DNA from: Bacteroidetes bacterium GWF2_38_335
Lineage (GTDB): Bacteria; Bacteroidota; Bacteroidia; Bacteroidales; GWF2-38-335
DNA: 64,000 nt
Assembly: GCA_001769535.1 (NCBI GenBank)
Contig: MEOH01000012.1
Coordinates: 62,001-126,000 of the forward strand
Direction: 5' to 3'
The translations under genes and the position numbers were made by a program. Of the stretch, positions 1-8,763 are shown one piece after another. The notes beneath the pieces are model-generated. The model saw nothing but the letters and a program-made list of their open reading frames with translations, made no database searches and was not told the DNA's origin. How positions within the stretch are numbered: position 1 is the stretch's first letter; every line of letters starts with the position of its first letter.

Positions 1-1
1 T

Positions 2-514
2 TATGATTATTTGCAGATTCCCGAAGTCATTCCCAACGAAAATAACAATGACATTACCGCTCTTTCACAGATAAAAAACTACCTGTACCTGATCAGCACC
101 GATAATTTTTCATCAAAACAGGACATGATCGATGCTATTGCAGCAACCAACTTCGATCTGGTGATCATTGACCTGTTTTTTGATGATACAGAATTTACCT
201 CGTCCGAAATTGCCATGTTGAAAACTAAAGCCAACGGGGCCAAACGTTTGGTCATTTCATACATCAGCATCGGTTCGGCCGAAAAATACCGCTATTACTG
301 GAAAAAAAGCTGGGTAAGACACTTTCCATGCTGGATTAAAAAGCGATACGACGGGTATCCCGATGAATTTTGGGTGAAATTCTGGAACAACACATGGCAG
401 GAAATCATTTACGGCAATGATGACTCGTATATGAAAAAAATTCTGAACGCCGGCTTTGACGGAGCTTATCTTGACAATGTGGAAGCATATTATTTTTTGT
501 ATTTTAAGGATTGA
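2..514 (+). CDS. GH114 / endo-alpha-1,4-polygalactosaminidase-like protein, 3' part only
   Basis: The reading frame is open to the first base of the window, so the true start lies upstream and only the last 171 codons or so are visible. The visible part contains ISYISIGSAEKYRYYW followed later by a D-G-x-Y-L-D-N-V segment (GAYLDNVEAYY) near the C-terminus. Both fit the TIM-barrel GH114 family (TM1410-like, endo-alpha-1,4-polygalactosaminidase-related): the first is a core strand, the second a late strand carrying an acidic residue. Members are usually secreted and are thought to cut galactosamine-containing exopolysaccharides. The TTG at position 11 is an artefact of the window edge and not a start. 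The family call is fairly sure; the substrate is inferred from the family only. Confidence 0.72.
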   Translation, partial: YDYLQIPEVIPNENNNDITALSQIKNYLYLISTDNFSSKQDMIDAIAATNFDLVIIDLFFDDTEFTSSEIAMLKTKANGAKRLVISYISIGSAEKYRYYWKKSWVRHFPCWIKKRYDGYPDEFWVKFWNNTWQEIIYGNDDSYMKKILNAGFDGAYLDNVEAYYFLYFKD

Positions 515-572
515 TATTTCTTTGCTAACAAAATATTTTTAATTTTACTTCAAAATTTCTGGTTTGTCAGTT

Positions 573-1505
573 ATGCGCGTATCTGCAACATTATTCTTTT
601 TGCTGTTGACCTGGCTTTCTTATTCTCAGGTTTATCAGTATTATGATAAGGGAAAATCTGTATTCCTGAAAATTAATGGGGATTCGGCCAAACTGCAGTC
701 ATTTGGCAGATATTATCCTCATTTCTACTTTCAGGTTTCTGACGACATACTGAAAAAATCTGTAAAAGGTAAGGACACGTTGTATTCAAATGAAAATGTT
801 TGTTTGAAAATCAGTGGCGACTGGATAAGGATAAAAACCACAAAAGGAAAAAAAACAAAAACACGCACCCGTTTTCTTTACCATTGCAAGATTTCAGATC
901 TGGATTTCTACAGAATAAATGTTTACCTGTCAAAGATACAGTCTCCACTTTATCAATTATTTGACAGTCTCTCGGTAGATAGAAAAGCCCTTGACTCAAA
1001 CTTAATTAAGCGGCAAAATATACTCAAAAGTCTGAAATATGATGATTTCATTAAACAGGCAGATGGATTTTATGATTCACTGCGACTTAATTATATTTCA
1101 AATAGAAATACTATCACAGATGTTTATTACAATGCCACTGACTCTATTTTGCTTTTGGATTCAGCAAGAATAATCAGCTTGTTTGAAAAGGCGGATTATA
1201 ATCACTATTGCTGCAGATTTTTTCTACATCAGTGTGCCCTTCAAAGACCTGATTGTCTGATTTATTTTGCAGAAAAAGATACTCCTGCCAGAAAAAGCTT
1301 TTTGAAAGCAATCAGAAATCACCGGAATTATCGTGAAATCATTAAAAAAGTTAAAGAAACACCCATCGAATCGAAGGGAAAAAAACTCATCCTCAGGCAA
1401 AAATCCACCCGGGTTATTTCAGATGTAGCGATAGCAACTGCAGGAGTTATTCTTGTACTATCTAATATTTCTTTAATGGTTCTGCTTTGCATCTGGATTT
1501 TTTAA
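573..1505 (+). CDS. Secreted or membrane-anchored protein of unknown function
   Basis: The protein has about 310 residues. I chose the ATG at 573 over an in-frame TTG nine bases upstream because the protein then begins with a clean signal peptide (MRVSATLFFLLLTWLSYSQ). The body is rich in Lys, Tyr, Ser and Asp and has no motif I recognise. The C-terminus holds a hydrophobic stretch of about 25 residues (VAIATAGVILVLSNISLMVL) preceded by basic residues. This suggests a single membrane anchor with most of the protein exported to the periplasm. The gene stands alone between the GH114-like gene and a T9SS cargo gene on the same strand. It is probably lineage-specific, and no function is proposed. 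Confidence 0.6.
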   Translation: MRVSATLFFLLLTWLSYSQVYQYYDKGKSVFLKINGDSAKLQSFGRYYPHFYFQVSDDILKKSVKGKDTLYSNENVCLKISGDWIRIKTTKGKKTKTRTRFLYHCKISDLDFYRINVYLSKIQSPLYQLFDSLSVDRKALDSNLIKRQNILKSLKYDDFIKQADGFYDSLRLNYISNRNTITDVYYNATDSILLLDSARIISLFEKADYNHYCCRFFLHQCALQRPDCLIYFAEKDTPARKSFLKAIRNHRNYREIIKKVKETPIESKGKKLILRQKSTRVISDVAIATAGVILVLSNISLMVLLCIWIF

Positions 1506-1556
1506 TTGGAATAAGCAACTTTTATTTGAATAAAAGAGTCTTATTATAAACACACT

Positions 1557-2429
1557 ATGAAAAATATATACCTTTTAGTCTTTGCATTAATAATTAATTA
1601 TTCTGGTCAGAGTCAGCAGACAATTGATTTTGAATTCGGCAGTGCCTGGCAATTTTTTGTTGTTCAGGGCACTGATAGCACCTGGCAGGTAGCCGTGCCT
1701 TCAAAGGGTCGTTTTAACGGGGCCTATTCAGGCAATTACGCCATGATTACTGATTCGGCCAATTCAATAATGTCAGGCGACACTGCTTTAATTGACGTTT
1801 ATATTGAAAATGGAGGTTGTCATAACATGTACTTTTCCTTTTGGCATAAATATTTTACCGATTCACTTCATTCAGGCGGAAGCGTTGAAATGACCTTTGA
1901 TAACGGACTTACATGGATTAATCCGGTGTATGATACTATTTATTACGATATCTGGTTCAATAACTTTTATGGACCCCGCGATACACTGAGTTCAGGGATT
2001 CCATGTTTCATGGGGTCAAGTGATGAATGGAAGTACTCGTCAATCAACCTAGGCAGATGTTTTCTTTGCCAGCAGAATTTTTCCATGGGTTTTCGTTTTG
2101 TTTTTAATACCGACAGCATTGCATTGCCCCTAGAAGGATGGATGATTGATGATGTCAGTCTTTTTGTTTCTCCATGCAAGGTTAAAAATCCGGAAAAACA
2201 AAAAAGTATTGGGTTTGTCTTTAGTCAGAATGATGATAAAACCCTGACAATAACTCCTGATGAGGATTGCACACTGAATATTACCCAAATGTCAGGAAAA
2301 ACAGTTTATACTGCTGAAGGCAAAAAAAAGCAAAAAGATATTATCCCAACAGAATCTTTGCCCCATGGTATTTATATCATAACCGCAATTTTTAAAAACT
2401 CAACCTGTTCAAGAAAATTCAGGATTTAG
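1557..2429 (+). CDS. Secreted protein with T9SS-type C-terminal domain
   Basis: A protein of 290 residues with a signal peptide (MKNIYLLVFALIINYSGQSQ). Residues 20-205 resemble a MAM or jelly-roll carbohydrate/adhesion domain of the kind found in Bacteroidota surface proteins: FDNGLTWINP, then GFRFVFNTDS and EGWMIDDVSLF, the last being a common closing strand of such domains. The last 75 residues look like a divergent T9SS sorting domain, with the pattern LPHGIYIITA followed by a basic end (SRKFRI). The canonical Y-P-N-P opening is absent and appears degenerate (TITPDEDCTLNI). The protein is probably exported and tethered at the cell surface. The domain assignments are by eye and tentative. 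Confidence 0.65.
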   Translation: MKNIYLLVFALIINYSGQSQQTIDFEFGSAWQFFVVQGTDSTWQVAVPSKGRFNGAYSGNYAMITDSANSIMSGDTALIDVYIENGGCHNMYFSFWHKYFTDSLHSGGSVEMTFDNGLTWINPVYDTIYYDIWFNNFYGPRDTLSSGIPCFMGSSDEWKYSSINLGRCFLCQQNFSMGFRFVFNTDSIALPLEGWMIDDVSLFVSPCKVKNPEKQKSIGFVFSQNDDKTLTITPDEDCTLNITQMSGKTVYTAEGKKKQKDIIPTESLPHGIYIITAIFKNSTCSRKFRI

Positions 2430-2459
2430 CAAAAGCTTTTTTAAGCCCGCTTATTTTTA

Positions 2460-2467
2460 TACTTTTG
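2460..2467 (+). promoter_or_regulatory. Candidate -7 box of the rnpA promoter
   Basis: TACTTTTG matches the Bacteroidota -7 consensus TAnnTTTG and lies 30 bases before the rnpA start. No TTTG -33 box sits at the usual spacing (only a T-run does), so this is a moderate call. Confidence 0.45.
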
Positions 2468-2497
2468 TCGGGGGTTCAAACATGAGCCCGGTGAAAA

Positions 2498-2881
2498 ATG
2501 AACCATCGTTTTACAAAAGCGGAGCGACTAACAGGCAAATACGAAATTGACAACATCTTTAAAAAGGGTAAGTCATTCTATGTTTTTCCTTTCCGTGTGA
2601 TGTATTACGAACCCGAACAAAAATCTGAAATCCCTGCCCGAGTCATTATTTCTGTTCCAAAAAGAAAATTTAAGCACGCCAGTGACCGAAATCTCATAAA
2701 AAGAAGAATCAGAGAGGCATACCGGTTGAATAAAAATGATTTTTACGACAAACTCGTGGCCCGGAATCAAAACCTGCATTTCATGATCATCTATACCGAT
2801 CAGGCGATTCAGGAGTACAATATTATTGAATCAAAAATAATTGTAACTTTACAACGTTTGTTACTCGAAAGCTCGACGTAA
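2498..2881 (+). CDS. rnpA: Ribonuclease P protein component
   Basis: A basic protein of 127 residues, typical in length for RnpA, the protein cofactor that helps the RNase P RNA bind and cut the 5' leader of pre-tRNA. The signature RNR motif is clear at residues 64-73 ([10 protein letters not shown]). It is preceded by the conserved F-x-K-G-K segment ([11 protein letters not shown], residues 21-31) and [10 protein letters not shown]. yidD follows with one base between, an arrangement found in very many bacteria (rnpA-yidD), although rpmH is not upstream here. A TAnnTTTG box 30 bases before the ATG is the likely promoter. Confidence 0.97.
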   Translation: MNHRFTKAERLTGKYEIDNIFKKGKSFYVFPFRVMYYEPEQKSEIPARVIISVPKRKFKHASDRNLIKRRIREAYRLNKNDFYDKLVARNQNLHFMIIYTDQAIQEYNIIESKIIVTLQRLLLESST

Positions 2882-2882
2882 T

Positions 2883-3125
2883 TTGAAAAGGTTTATGAAT
2901 ATATTACTCAGTCCGCTGAGTCTTTTGCTTATCGTTCCGGTAAAATTATATCAATGGGTTCTTTCCCCGATTTTGCCAAACGCCTGCAGATATACTCCCA
3001 CCTGCTCAAATTACACCATCGAAGCGATCAAAAAACACGGTCCGTTTTTAGGCGGATATTATAGCATTAAAAGGATTATTTCATGCAATCCCTGGGGCGG
3101 GCATGGACATGATCCCGTACCATAA
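2883..3125 (+). CDS. yidD: Membrane protein insertion efficiency factor YidD
   Basis: An 80-residue protein with the diagnostic YidD pattern: a hydrophobic N-terminus, then [24 protein letters not shown], quoted here as [10 protein letters not shown] plus [10 protein letters not shown], and near the end [10 protein letters not shown] and HDPVP. The family supports insertion of membrane proteins together with YidC, acting at the inner leaflet of the cytoplasmic membrane through an amphipathic N-terminal helix. The start is TTG one base after rnpA's stop; an internal ATG four codons later is an alternative. The rnpA context confirms the call. The S41 protease follows 10 bases downstream, so all three genes may be cotranscribed. 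Confidence 0.96.
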   Translation: MKRFMNILLSPLSLLLIVPVKLYQWVLSPILPNACRYTPTCSNYTIEAIKKHGPFLGGYYSIKRIISCNPWGGHGHDPVP

Positions 3126-3135
3126 ATAAATAAAT

Positions 3136-4818
3136 ATGAAGGAAGTTCGTTACAGAATCAGAGTCTTTGCCATTATTATTGCACTTGCGGTTTCCGGCTC
3201 AATTTTCCTTAATTATTACCAGGATGACGATACGGATTTTGAAGTATCCAAAAACCTCGACATCTATTACTCGCTTTTCAAGGAGTTGAGTATCTACTAT
3301 GTGGATGAAACAGATCCGGGAAAGCTCATCAAAACCAGTATCGACGAGATGCTTAAATCGCTCGATCCTTATACTGTGTACATCCCCGAATCTGAAATGG
3401 AAGATTTCAAATTCATGACAACGGGCCAGTATGGTGGTATCGGTGCGCTCATTCGAAAATCGGGCGATTACATAGTAATTACCGATCCCTATGAAAATTT
3501 TCCCGCTTTCAAAGGCGGGTTAAAAGCCGGTGATGTGATTATGGCCATCGACGGAAAATCCATCAAAGGGAAAAAATCCGATGATGTGAGCGAATTATTG
3601 AAAGGACAGCCAAACACTGAAATTAAACTGACAATAAAAAGACCGGGAACCGAGGATGAGTTTGTTAAAACCCTTACCCGTGAAGAGATTAAACTTGAAA
3701 GTGTTCCGTATTATTCCATGCTCACACCCGAAATAGGGTATATCAGATTGAGAAGTTTTACCCAAAATTGCGGCAATGATGTTAAAAAGGCTTTTCTCGA
3801 ACTTAAAGAGAAAAATGATCTGAAAAAACTGGTGCTTGACTTGCGGGGAAATCCGGGCGGACTGCTCATCGAGGCGGTCAATATTACCAATCTGTTTGTT
3901 GAAAAAGGCAATGAAATAGTTTCCACAAAGGGAAAAGTAAAACAATGGGACAAAACTTACCGGGCTTCTCAGGAGCCTATTGATACCCAGATGCCTATTG
4001 TGGTTCTTGTCAACCGCAGTTCGGCTTCGGCTTCTGAAATTGTTGCCGGAGCAATTCAGGATCTTGACCGTGGCGTGATTGTTGGTCAGCGCACTTTTGG
4101 AAAAGGACTGGTTCAGACTACCCGCCCGCTGAGCTATAATGCCAAACTGAAAGTTACCACTGCAAAGTATTACATTCCCAGTGGCAGATGCATTCAGGCA
4201 CTCGACTATTCACACCGCAACGAAGATGGGTCGGTTGGAAAAGTTCCCGATTCTCTGATCACCGAATTCAAAACCAAATCGGGCAGGAAAGTGTTTGATG
4301 GCGGCGGAATTCTTCCCGATGTTCAAATGGATGCAGTGAAAATGAGCAACATTGCTTATTCCCTGGCCTCAAAAAATCTCATATTTGATTTTGCTACAGA
4401 ATATGTTCTGAAAAACAAAGAAATATCCGATTCCAAATCTTTTACATTATCCGACAACGATTACGATGGATTTGTAAAATACCTTTCGGGTAAGGAATTT
4501 GATTATAAGACTGAAAGCGAAAGCATATTAAAAGACCTGGTGAAAAAGGCAAAGGATGAAAAATATTATGATCTTGCAACGGATGAATTTACCAAACTGC
4601 AGGAAAAACTTGCCCATGATAAGGATAAGGATCTGCGTACCTTTAAAAGTGAAATCATTGAGCTGATTGATGAAGAAATTGCAGGAAGATATTTTTACCA
4701 GCGTGGCAGAATTGAGGCACAAATTGAAAATGATCCTGAAATCAAAAAAGCTGTTGAGGTTTTAGGGGATATGAACAATTATTACAGTCTGCTTAAACCA
4801 TCAACCGAAAAGAAATAA
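3136..4818 (+). CDS. C-terminal processing peptidase (S41A, CtpA/Prc type)
   Basis: A protein of 560 residues. An N-terminal hydrophobic segment (residues 8-26) acts as a signal anchor and places the enzyme in the periplasm. A PDZ domain spans roughly residues 95-180 (GGLKAGDVIMAIDG), and the tail-specific protease core roughly 195-365. The serine/lysine dyad is visible: Ser298 in SSASASEI and Lys323 in RTFGKGLVQ, 25 residues apart as in CtpB-type enzymes. The C-terminal 150 residues form a helical, charged extension common in Bacteroidota members. These enzymes degrade or trim proteins from their C-termini. The gene lies directly downstream of rnpA-yidD on the same strand. Confidence 0.93.
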   Translation: MKEVRYRIRVFAIIIALAVSGSIFLNYYQDDDTDFEVSKNLDIYYSLFKELSIYYVDETDPGKLIKTSIDEMLKSLDPYTVYIPESEMEDFKFMTTGQYGGIGALIRKSGDYIVITDPYENFPAFKGGLKAGDVIMAIDGKSIKGKKSDDVSELLKGQPNTEIKLTIKRPGTEDEFVKTLTREEIKLESVPYYSMLTPEIGYIRLRSFTQNCGNDVKKAFLELKEKNDLKKLVLDLRGNPGGLLIEAVNITNLFVEKGNEIVSTKGKVKQWDKTYRASQEPIDTQMPIVVLVNRSSASASEIVAGAIQDLDRGVIVGQRTFGKGLVQTTRPLSYNAKLKVTTAKYYIPSGRCIQALDYSHRNEDGSVGKVPDSLITEFKTKSGRKVFDGGGILPDVQMDAVKMSNIAYSLASKNLIFDFATEYVLKNKEISDSKSFTLSDNDYDGFVKYLSGKEFDYKTESESILKDLVKKAKDEKYYDLATDEFTKLQEKLAHDKDKDLRTFKSEIIELIDEEIAGRYFYQRGRIEAQIENDPEIKKAVEVLGDMNNYYSLLKPSTEKK

Positions 4819-4838
4819 TTTATTGCATTAAGGAAATT

Positions 4839-5852
4839 TCAGTTTTTTAATTTTTCATCATAAATGAACCGGGCATTGCAGTTTTCACGGTATTCGGGAA
4901 AATTTACTATGCATTGTCCGCGACAGTTGCTCTTGCAGAATTTGGTATAATCCTTTTTAATGAGCTTATAAATGGATGTAAGTTTTGATGCATGAATATT
5001 TCCGTAGGAATATGGAACGGGCGGACAAAAGGTTACTTCGCCCGAAGGCATTACGCAGATATGTTCATTTCCGCCACCCCGGCAGCAATCTGATTCATCT
5101 TTGAATTCAAGCAAAACGGATGGGTTGTTATTAAATTTGTTTCGGTAGTTTTCACGCTCCTCCAGACTTAAATTTTCATTCTGGTTTTCAAATAATTTTC
5201 CCGAAAGCAAAGGAAAAAAGACAAAGGTGATTTCGGCGCCGGCTTTTCTTCCCAGTTCGGCAATGGCATCGAGTTCGTTTTTTGAAGATCTTGCCACATA
5301 AGTCCATATTTGAGTGGCTATTCCAAATTCGCGGGCATATTTTAATGCCGATACAGCTTTGACAAAGCAGCCTTTGACACCACGCAGCTCATCGTGTCGG
5401 GCAGGATCGGCGCTGTCAATGGAAACAATCAGCTCGGTTAATCCGGCCTCTTTAAGTTCCCCGATTTTTTCCCGTGTCAGAAGCAGTCCGTTTGATGTAA
5501 TACTTGATTTAAGTTTCAGAGAATGGGTGTATCTGATCAATTCCATGGCATCGCTGCGCATTAAAAACTCGCCACTGCAGAAATGACAAAGAACCCCGCC
5601 CATTTTTTTGAACTGAAAAATTACATCTTTCACTTCATTTGTTGAAAGATAGGCTGTTCCGCTTCCTGGAAATTTCTCGTAACAGTGAACACAGTTTGCA
5701 TTGCACTGATGAGAGGGACAAATAAAAATGCTGAAAAGCGATGGAAGACCAAGTCTTTTTCTGAGAATTCTTGCCGATTCAAGCTTAATAAACGATAATC
5801 CGTAATACTTATATAACGAATAAAAATCAGAAGTCTTTTTTACAGGTACCAT
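4839..5852 (-). CDS. Radical SAM protein with SPASM-like C-terminal cysteines
   Basis: A protein of 337 residues. The ATG at 5852 is preferred to a TTG three codons upstream. The radical-SAM cluster motif C-x3-C-x2-C is at Cys50, Cys54 and Cys57 (CNANCVHC). It is followed by a glycine-rich strand and TSNGLLLT, typical of MoaA/NirJ-type proteins. After residue 250 a cysteine-rich part (DCCRGGGNEHICVMPSG, then CPP, then CKSNCRGQC) looks like a SPASM domain holding auxiliary Fe-S clusters. Such enzymes modify peptides or carry out heme and cofactor chemistry. No peptide precursor or PqqD partner is adjacent, so the substrate is unknown. It is convergent with the S41 gene and apparently monocistronic. 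Confidence 0.88.
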   Translation of the reverse strand: MVPVKKTSDFYSLYKYYGLSFIKLESARILRKRLGLPSLFSIFICPSHQCNANCVHCYEKFPGSGTAYLSTNEVKDVIFQFKKMGGVLCHFCSGEFLMRSDAMELIRYTHSLKLKSSITSNGLLLTREKIGELKEAGLTELIVSIDSADPARHDELRGVKGCFVKAVSALKYAREFGIATQIWTYVARSSKNELDAIAELGRKAGAEITFVFFPLLSGKLFENQNENLSLEERENYRNKFNNNPSVLLEFKDESDCCRGGGNEHICVMPSGEVTFCPPVPYSYGNIHASKLTSIYKLIKKDYTKFCKSNCRGQCIVNFPEYRENCNARFIYDEKLKN

Positions 5853-6050
5853 AAAATCCAATTATCAAATTAGTTTTCATGGTTTTTAGGTTTTTCTTTG
5901 TGCTGCAAGATTAGTGATTCCAAGCTGTTCTGTAAAATTTTTTCAGCAGTATTTATGGAAAGTGGTTCCATAACATGTTTTACGTGACAAACAGCTTCGT
6001 TTTATCCTCGAAAAGAATAAATCATTTGATAAAAGTAAATTATTTAAGGA

Positions 6051-7058
6051 TCAGCGATTTATTTCCTCAATGGCACGTTCAATGATTTCATCTTTGGTAA
6101 GATCGGTCCAGTCAAATAAAACAGTAATGTCAGGAGGCACACCGTTTTCGTAATTGTTGCCACTGATGTCATAAGTGCGTGTAACCGAAAAGCGGTATGT
6201 CCATCCATTGGGAAGCTGTCCGCCGTTTGGAGCACCCAGTCCGCCCCCCGTAGTATCTCCCATCAGAATAACATTTGGCATAGCCAGGGTCGAGAGTGAC
6301 ATAAATGATCCGGCACTGTAGGTTCCGCGGTCGGTTAGCACGATAACTTTTTTCAGGTATTTAGTGTTTGGTGAGGGTTCAAGGTAAATATCCATGGGTT
6401 CGGTGAACTCATCATGTCCCGGACCAGATTTTTGGCAGGTGCTGTAAATAAGTGTTTTGTTTTCGGTAAAGCGGCTTAGTATTTTGAAAAAATCTCCGGG
6501 ATCTCCTCCTCCGTTTTCCCTGATGTCCAGAATAATTCCTTTTGTATGTTGGTATCTTCCAACAATAAAATCAAGATTTGTATTATTTACCTCACTTGAA
6601 AAGGAGGGAAATCTGATATAGCCTATAGTATTATCGGTTCCGTTGATAAAGTCGTGGTAAAATGGTCCGGTAAAATAATAATCCGAAGGAAGATAATAAT
6701 CTTTTACGATTCTCCAGTCAAAATTGTCCTGACCCAGATCATTGATGTTAAAGTGTGAAATGTTGAAACTTGAAAAAAGATTTGCATGTCCGTCTTCCAG
6801 CTCCAATATCATATCTCCAAGGACTCTGAATAGCTGGTCCTGCGACATATCGTCGCTGATTTTGGCTTCGTACCTTGAGTGAACTTCGTCCCAATCAACA
6901 CCCTTCACATCAAAAAAGGAATATTTTTCATCACATTCTTTCCACAGGTATTCAAAAACAGCATGGGGATCCTCAGAATAGCCATCTTTTTCGAAAAATA
7001 TTTTTTCGCACGAAACCAAAAAGGTAAAAAGGATTGCTGTGAGAATGACTTTTTTCAT
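6051..7058 (-). CDS. S41-family peptidase, lipoprotein
   Basis: A protein of 335 residues. The N-terminus is a lipoprotein signal with lipobox LVSC (Cys17), so the protein is expected to be lipid-anchored. The S41 fold is shown by TIGYIRFPSF, by ILDIRENGGGDPG (around residue 180) and by DRGTYSAGSF with probable nucleophile Ser248. The Lys of the CtpA dyad is not at its usual place: GDTTGGGLGAPNG replaces the R-T-F-G-K-G segment. This is usual for the S41B/tricorn-like branch, which uses other residues, and does not show inactivation. There is no PDZ domain. The gene lies three bases downstream of the neighbouring exported protein and probably shares its transcript. The substrate is unknown. 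Confidence 0.85.
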   Translation of the reverse strand: MKKVILTAILFTFLVSCEKIFFEKDGYSEDPHAVFEYLWKECDEKYSFFDVKGVDWDEVHSRYEAKISDDMSQDQLFRVLGDMILELEDGHANLFSSFNISHFNINDLGQDNFDWRIVKDYYLPSDYYFTGPFYHDFINGTDNTIGYIRFPSFSSEVNNTNLDFIVGRYQHTKGIILDIRENGGGDPGDFFKILSRFTENKTLIYSTCQKSGPGHDEFTEPMDIYLEPSPNTKYLKKVIVLTDRGTYSAGSFMSLSTLAMPNVILMGDTTGGGLGAPNGGQLPNGWTYRFSVTRTYDISGNNYENGVPPDITVLFDWTDLTKDEIIERAIEEINR

Positions 7059-7061
7059 GTT

Positions 7062-7925
7062 TTATTTCGTGTTAAACATTAATGAAAACAGGATAAAATG
7101 GTGAGCCATTTCAAATTTTTCAGGCACAGCAGATGTTTTGTAGGCATCCCAGACATAAGAAATCTTAAGGGAATTACAGTTTTTCAGCTTAATGGTATAA
7201 TCAATAATCGAACTGATTCTGAACCCCGAAAACATTTTATATTCATATTCATAGAAAATCTGTGGAACATCGGAAAGAAAAGTCTGGTTGAAATACAAAA
7301 ACCCATTTCTGAAAGTATTGTTCATGAAAGGCAGGTTAAGCTGCATTGACAATTCCCTTTGCCTGGGAACACGACGATAGGGAATAAAAAACAGTATTTT
7401 TTCCTTTGTTTTTTTTCTTGAAACATCCCTGGTGATTTTTCCTGAAATAAAAATTGTGTGAAACATTTCAAAACCAGTGGAGTTATTGTGCAGATTAACG
7501 TTTGTACGAATGATGTTTGTAAAAAATGCACTGCCTCCAATTTTCAGATTCCATTTTTCGGTCGGCAGTCCATTGAGTTTAAACAGCCGGGTATACTTAA
7601 TTGAATTGATAAATGCTGACGATGAGGTGTATTCGGTAATGCTTGTTGCCCCATATCCCCCAAATGAATTGCTTACCGAAAACATGCGCTCACGTTCCTT
7701 GTCAAATCGCAAAAATTCGAGATTGAAGTTAAACCCGCTACCCCTGTAAATCATGGGAGAGGTTGCAAAATCACGATAGTTTGTGCCGCTGATTCCCAAA
7801 CAAATATTGATAAAAGCAGGACGACTTTTTCTGATTGATTTTGGAGATACACTGTCTGCCGGTTGCTGCGAATAAACAGCGGCCGGAATAAGAAGCAACA
7901 GTATAAAAGTCCTGAATAAAGTCAT
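7062..7925 (-). CDS. Exported protein of unknown function, probably beta-rich
   Basis: A protein of 287 residues with a good signal peptide (MTLFRTFILLLLIPAAVYSQ). The rest alternates polar and aromatic residues (FNFNLEFLRF, GGYGATSITEY, GFLYFNQTFLSDVP, FSGFRISSIIDYTIKLK). This pattern is typical of amphipathic strands in a small outer-membrane barrel, though the last residue is not aromatic. It precedes the lipoprotein peptidase by three bases, suggesting a two-gene envelope operon. I do not recognise the family. Confidence 0.65.
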   Translation of the reverse strand: MTLFRTFILLLLIPAAVYSQQPADSVSPKSIRKSRPAFINICLGISGTNYRDFATSPMIYRGSGFNFNLEFLRFDKERERMFSVSNSFGGYGATSITEYTSSSAFINSIKYTRLFKLNGLPTEKWNLKIGGSAFFTNIIRTNVNLHNNSTGFEMFHTIFISGKITRDVSRKKTKEKILFFIPYRRVPRQRELSMQLNLPFMNNTFRNGFLYFNQTFLSDVPQIFYEYEYKMFSGFRISSIIDYTIKLKNCNSLKISYVWDAYKTSAVPEKFEMAHHFILFSLMFNTK

Positions 7926-8089
7926 AAGTCAATTTCTTCGGATTCAATAATAAGCATTTTCACTGAAACATTGGCTGATATTCTATTTTTTTTGACAGAA
8001 AATCCCCAATCTTAAATTAAACCTTTACCTGAAAATTGTATCTAAACAAAAAACATTATTTTTACCAATAAAACAATAGATCCTGCGCG

Positions 8090-8701
8090 ATGAGCGAACA
8101 GCGGCAAAACATTACAACCGAAACGATTTATATCAGGAACATGCTGTGCCGCAGCTGTATAAAAGTGGTGCGTCAGGAACTTGAAAACGCCGGTGTTGCT
8201 GTGGAGTCAATCAGATTGGGAGAGGCATTGGTAAGCTACAATCCTTCAAAAATATTGATGGCCGATATTGAAAAGGTCCTGTTGAATAACGGTTTTGGCA
8301 TTGTCATTGAACGCGAAAAAATGATTGTGGAGCAGATAAAACAGTGCGTTGTGGAACTCATTCACATGATGAACAATGTTGATTCAATAGTGCGGAGATC
8401 TGAATATCTGGTTGAGAAAATGAATATGAGCTACCAGCAATTGTCAAAACTTTTCTCAAAACATGAGCCATTGACTTTGGAAAAATACATTATCCTGAAT
8501 AAAATTGAACGCACAAAAGAACTGCTGCTTTCAAATGAATTTACACTCAGTGAAATCGCTTATATGATGGATTACAATTCGGTGCAGTATCTGTCAACTC
8601 AGTTTAAAACGGTGACCGGACAATCTGTTTCAGAGTATAAAAAATTGATGACGGTTAATAAGATTCCCCTTGAAGATCTGGGGAAAAATGATAATAAGTA
8701 A
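8090..8701 (+). CDS. AraC-family regulator with an N-terminal heavy-metal-associated-like domain
   Basis: A protein of 203 residues. Residues 10-80 look like an HMA/CopZ-type domain (beta-alpha-beta): TIYIRNMLCRSCIKVVRQEL, then VSYNPSKI and KVLLNNGFGI. The metal-binding pair is Cys20-x2-Cys23. Residues 110-190 are an AraC-type DNA-binding domain: YQQLSKLFSKHEPLTLEKYI, KELLLSNEFTLSEIAYMMDY, then LSTQFKTVTGQSVSEYKK. The cytosolic sensor would bind a soft metal such as Cu(I), or a thiol-reactive signal, and change DNA binding; this is inferred from the fusion only. It lies 138 bases upstream of a six-gene operon on the same strand and is the natural candidate for its regulator. No other DNA-binding gene is close. 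Confidence 0.85.
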   Translation: MSEQRQNITTETIYIRNMLCRSCIKVVRQELENAGVAVESIRLGEALVSYNPSKILMADIEKVLLNNGFGIVIEREKMIVEQIKQCVVELIHMMNNVDSIVRRSEYLVEKMNMSYQQLSKLFSKHEPLTLEKYIILNKIERTKELLLSNEFTLSEIAYMMDYNSVQYLSTQFKTVTGQSVSEYKKLMTVNKIPLEDLGKNDNK

Positions 8702-8763
8702 AAGAGTCATACAGTTATAACTTTTTCACGGAATTTTATAACAGGAAGACTAAATAAGTAATG

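Noticed and set aside
6051-7058. Inactivated S41 peptidase (missing Lys)
   Set aside because: The S41B branch does not use that lysine, so the absence does not show loss of activity.
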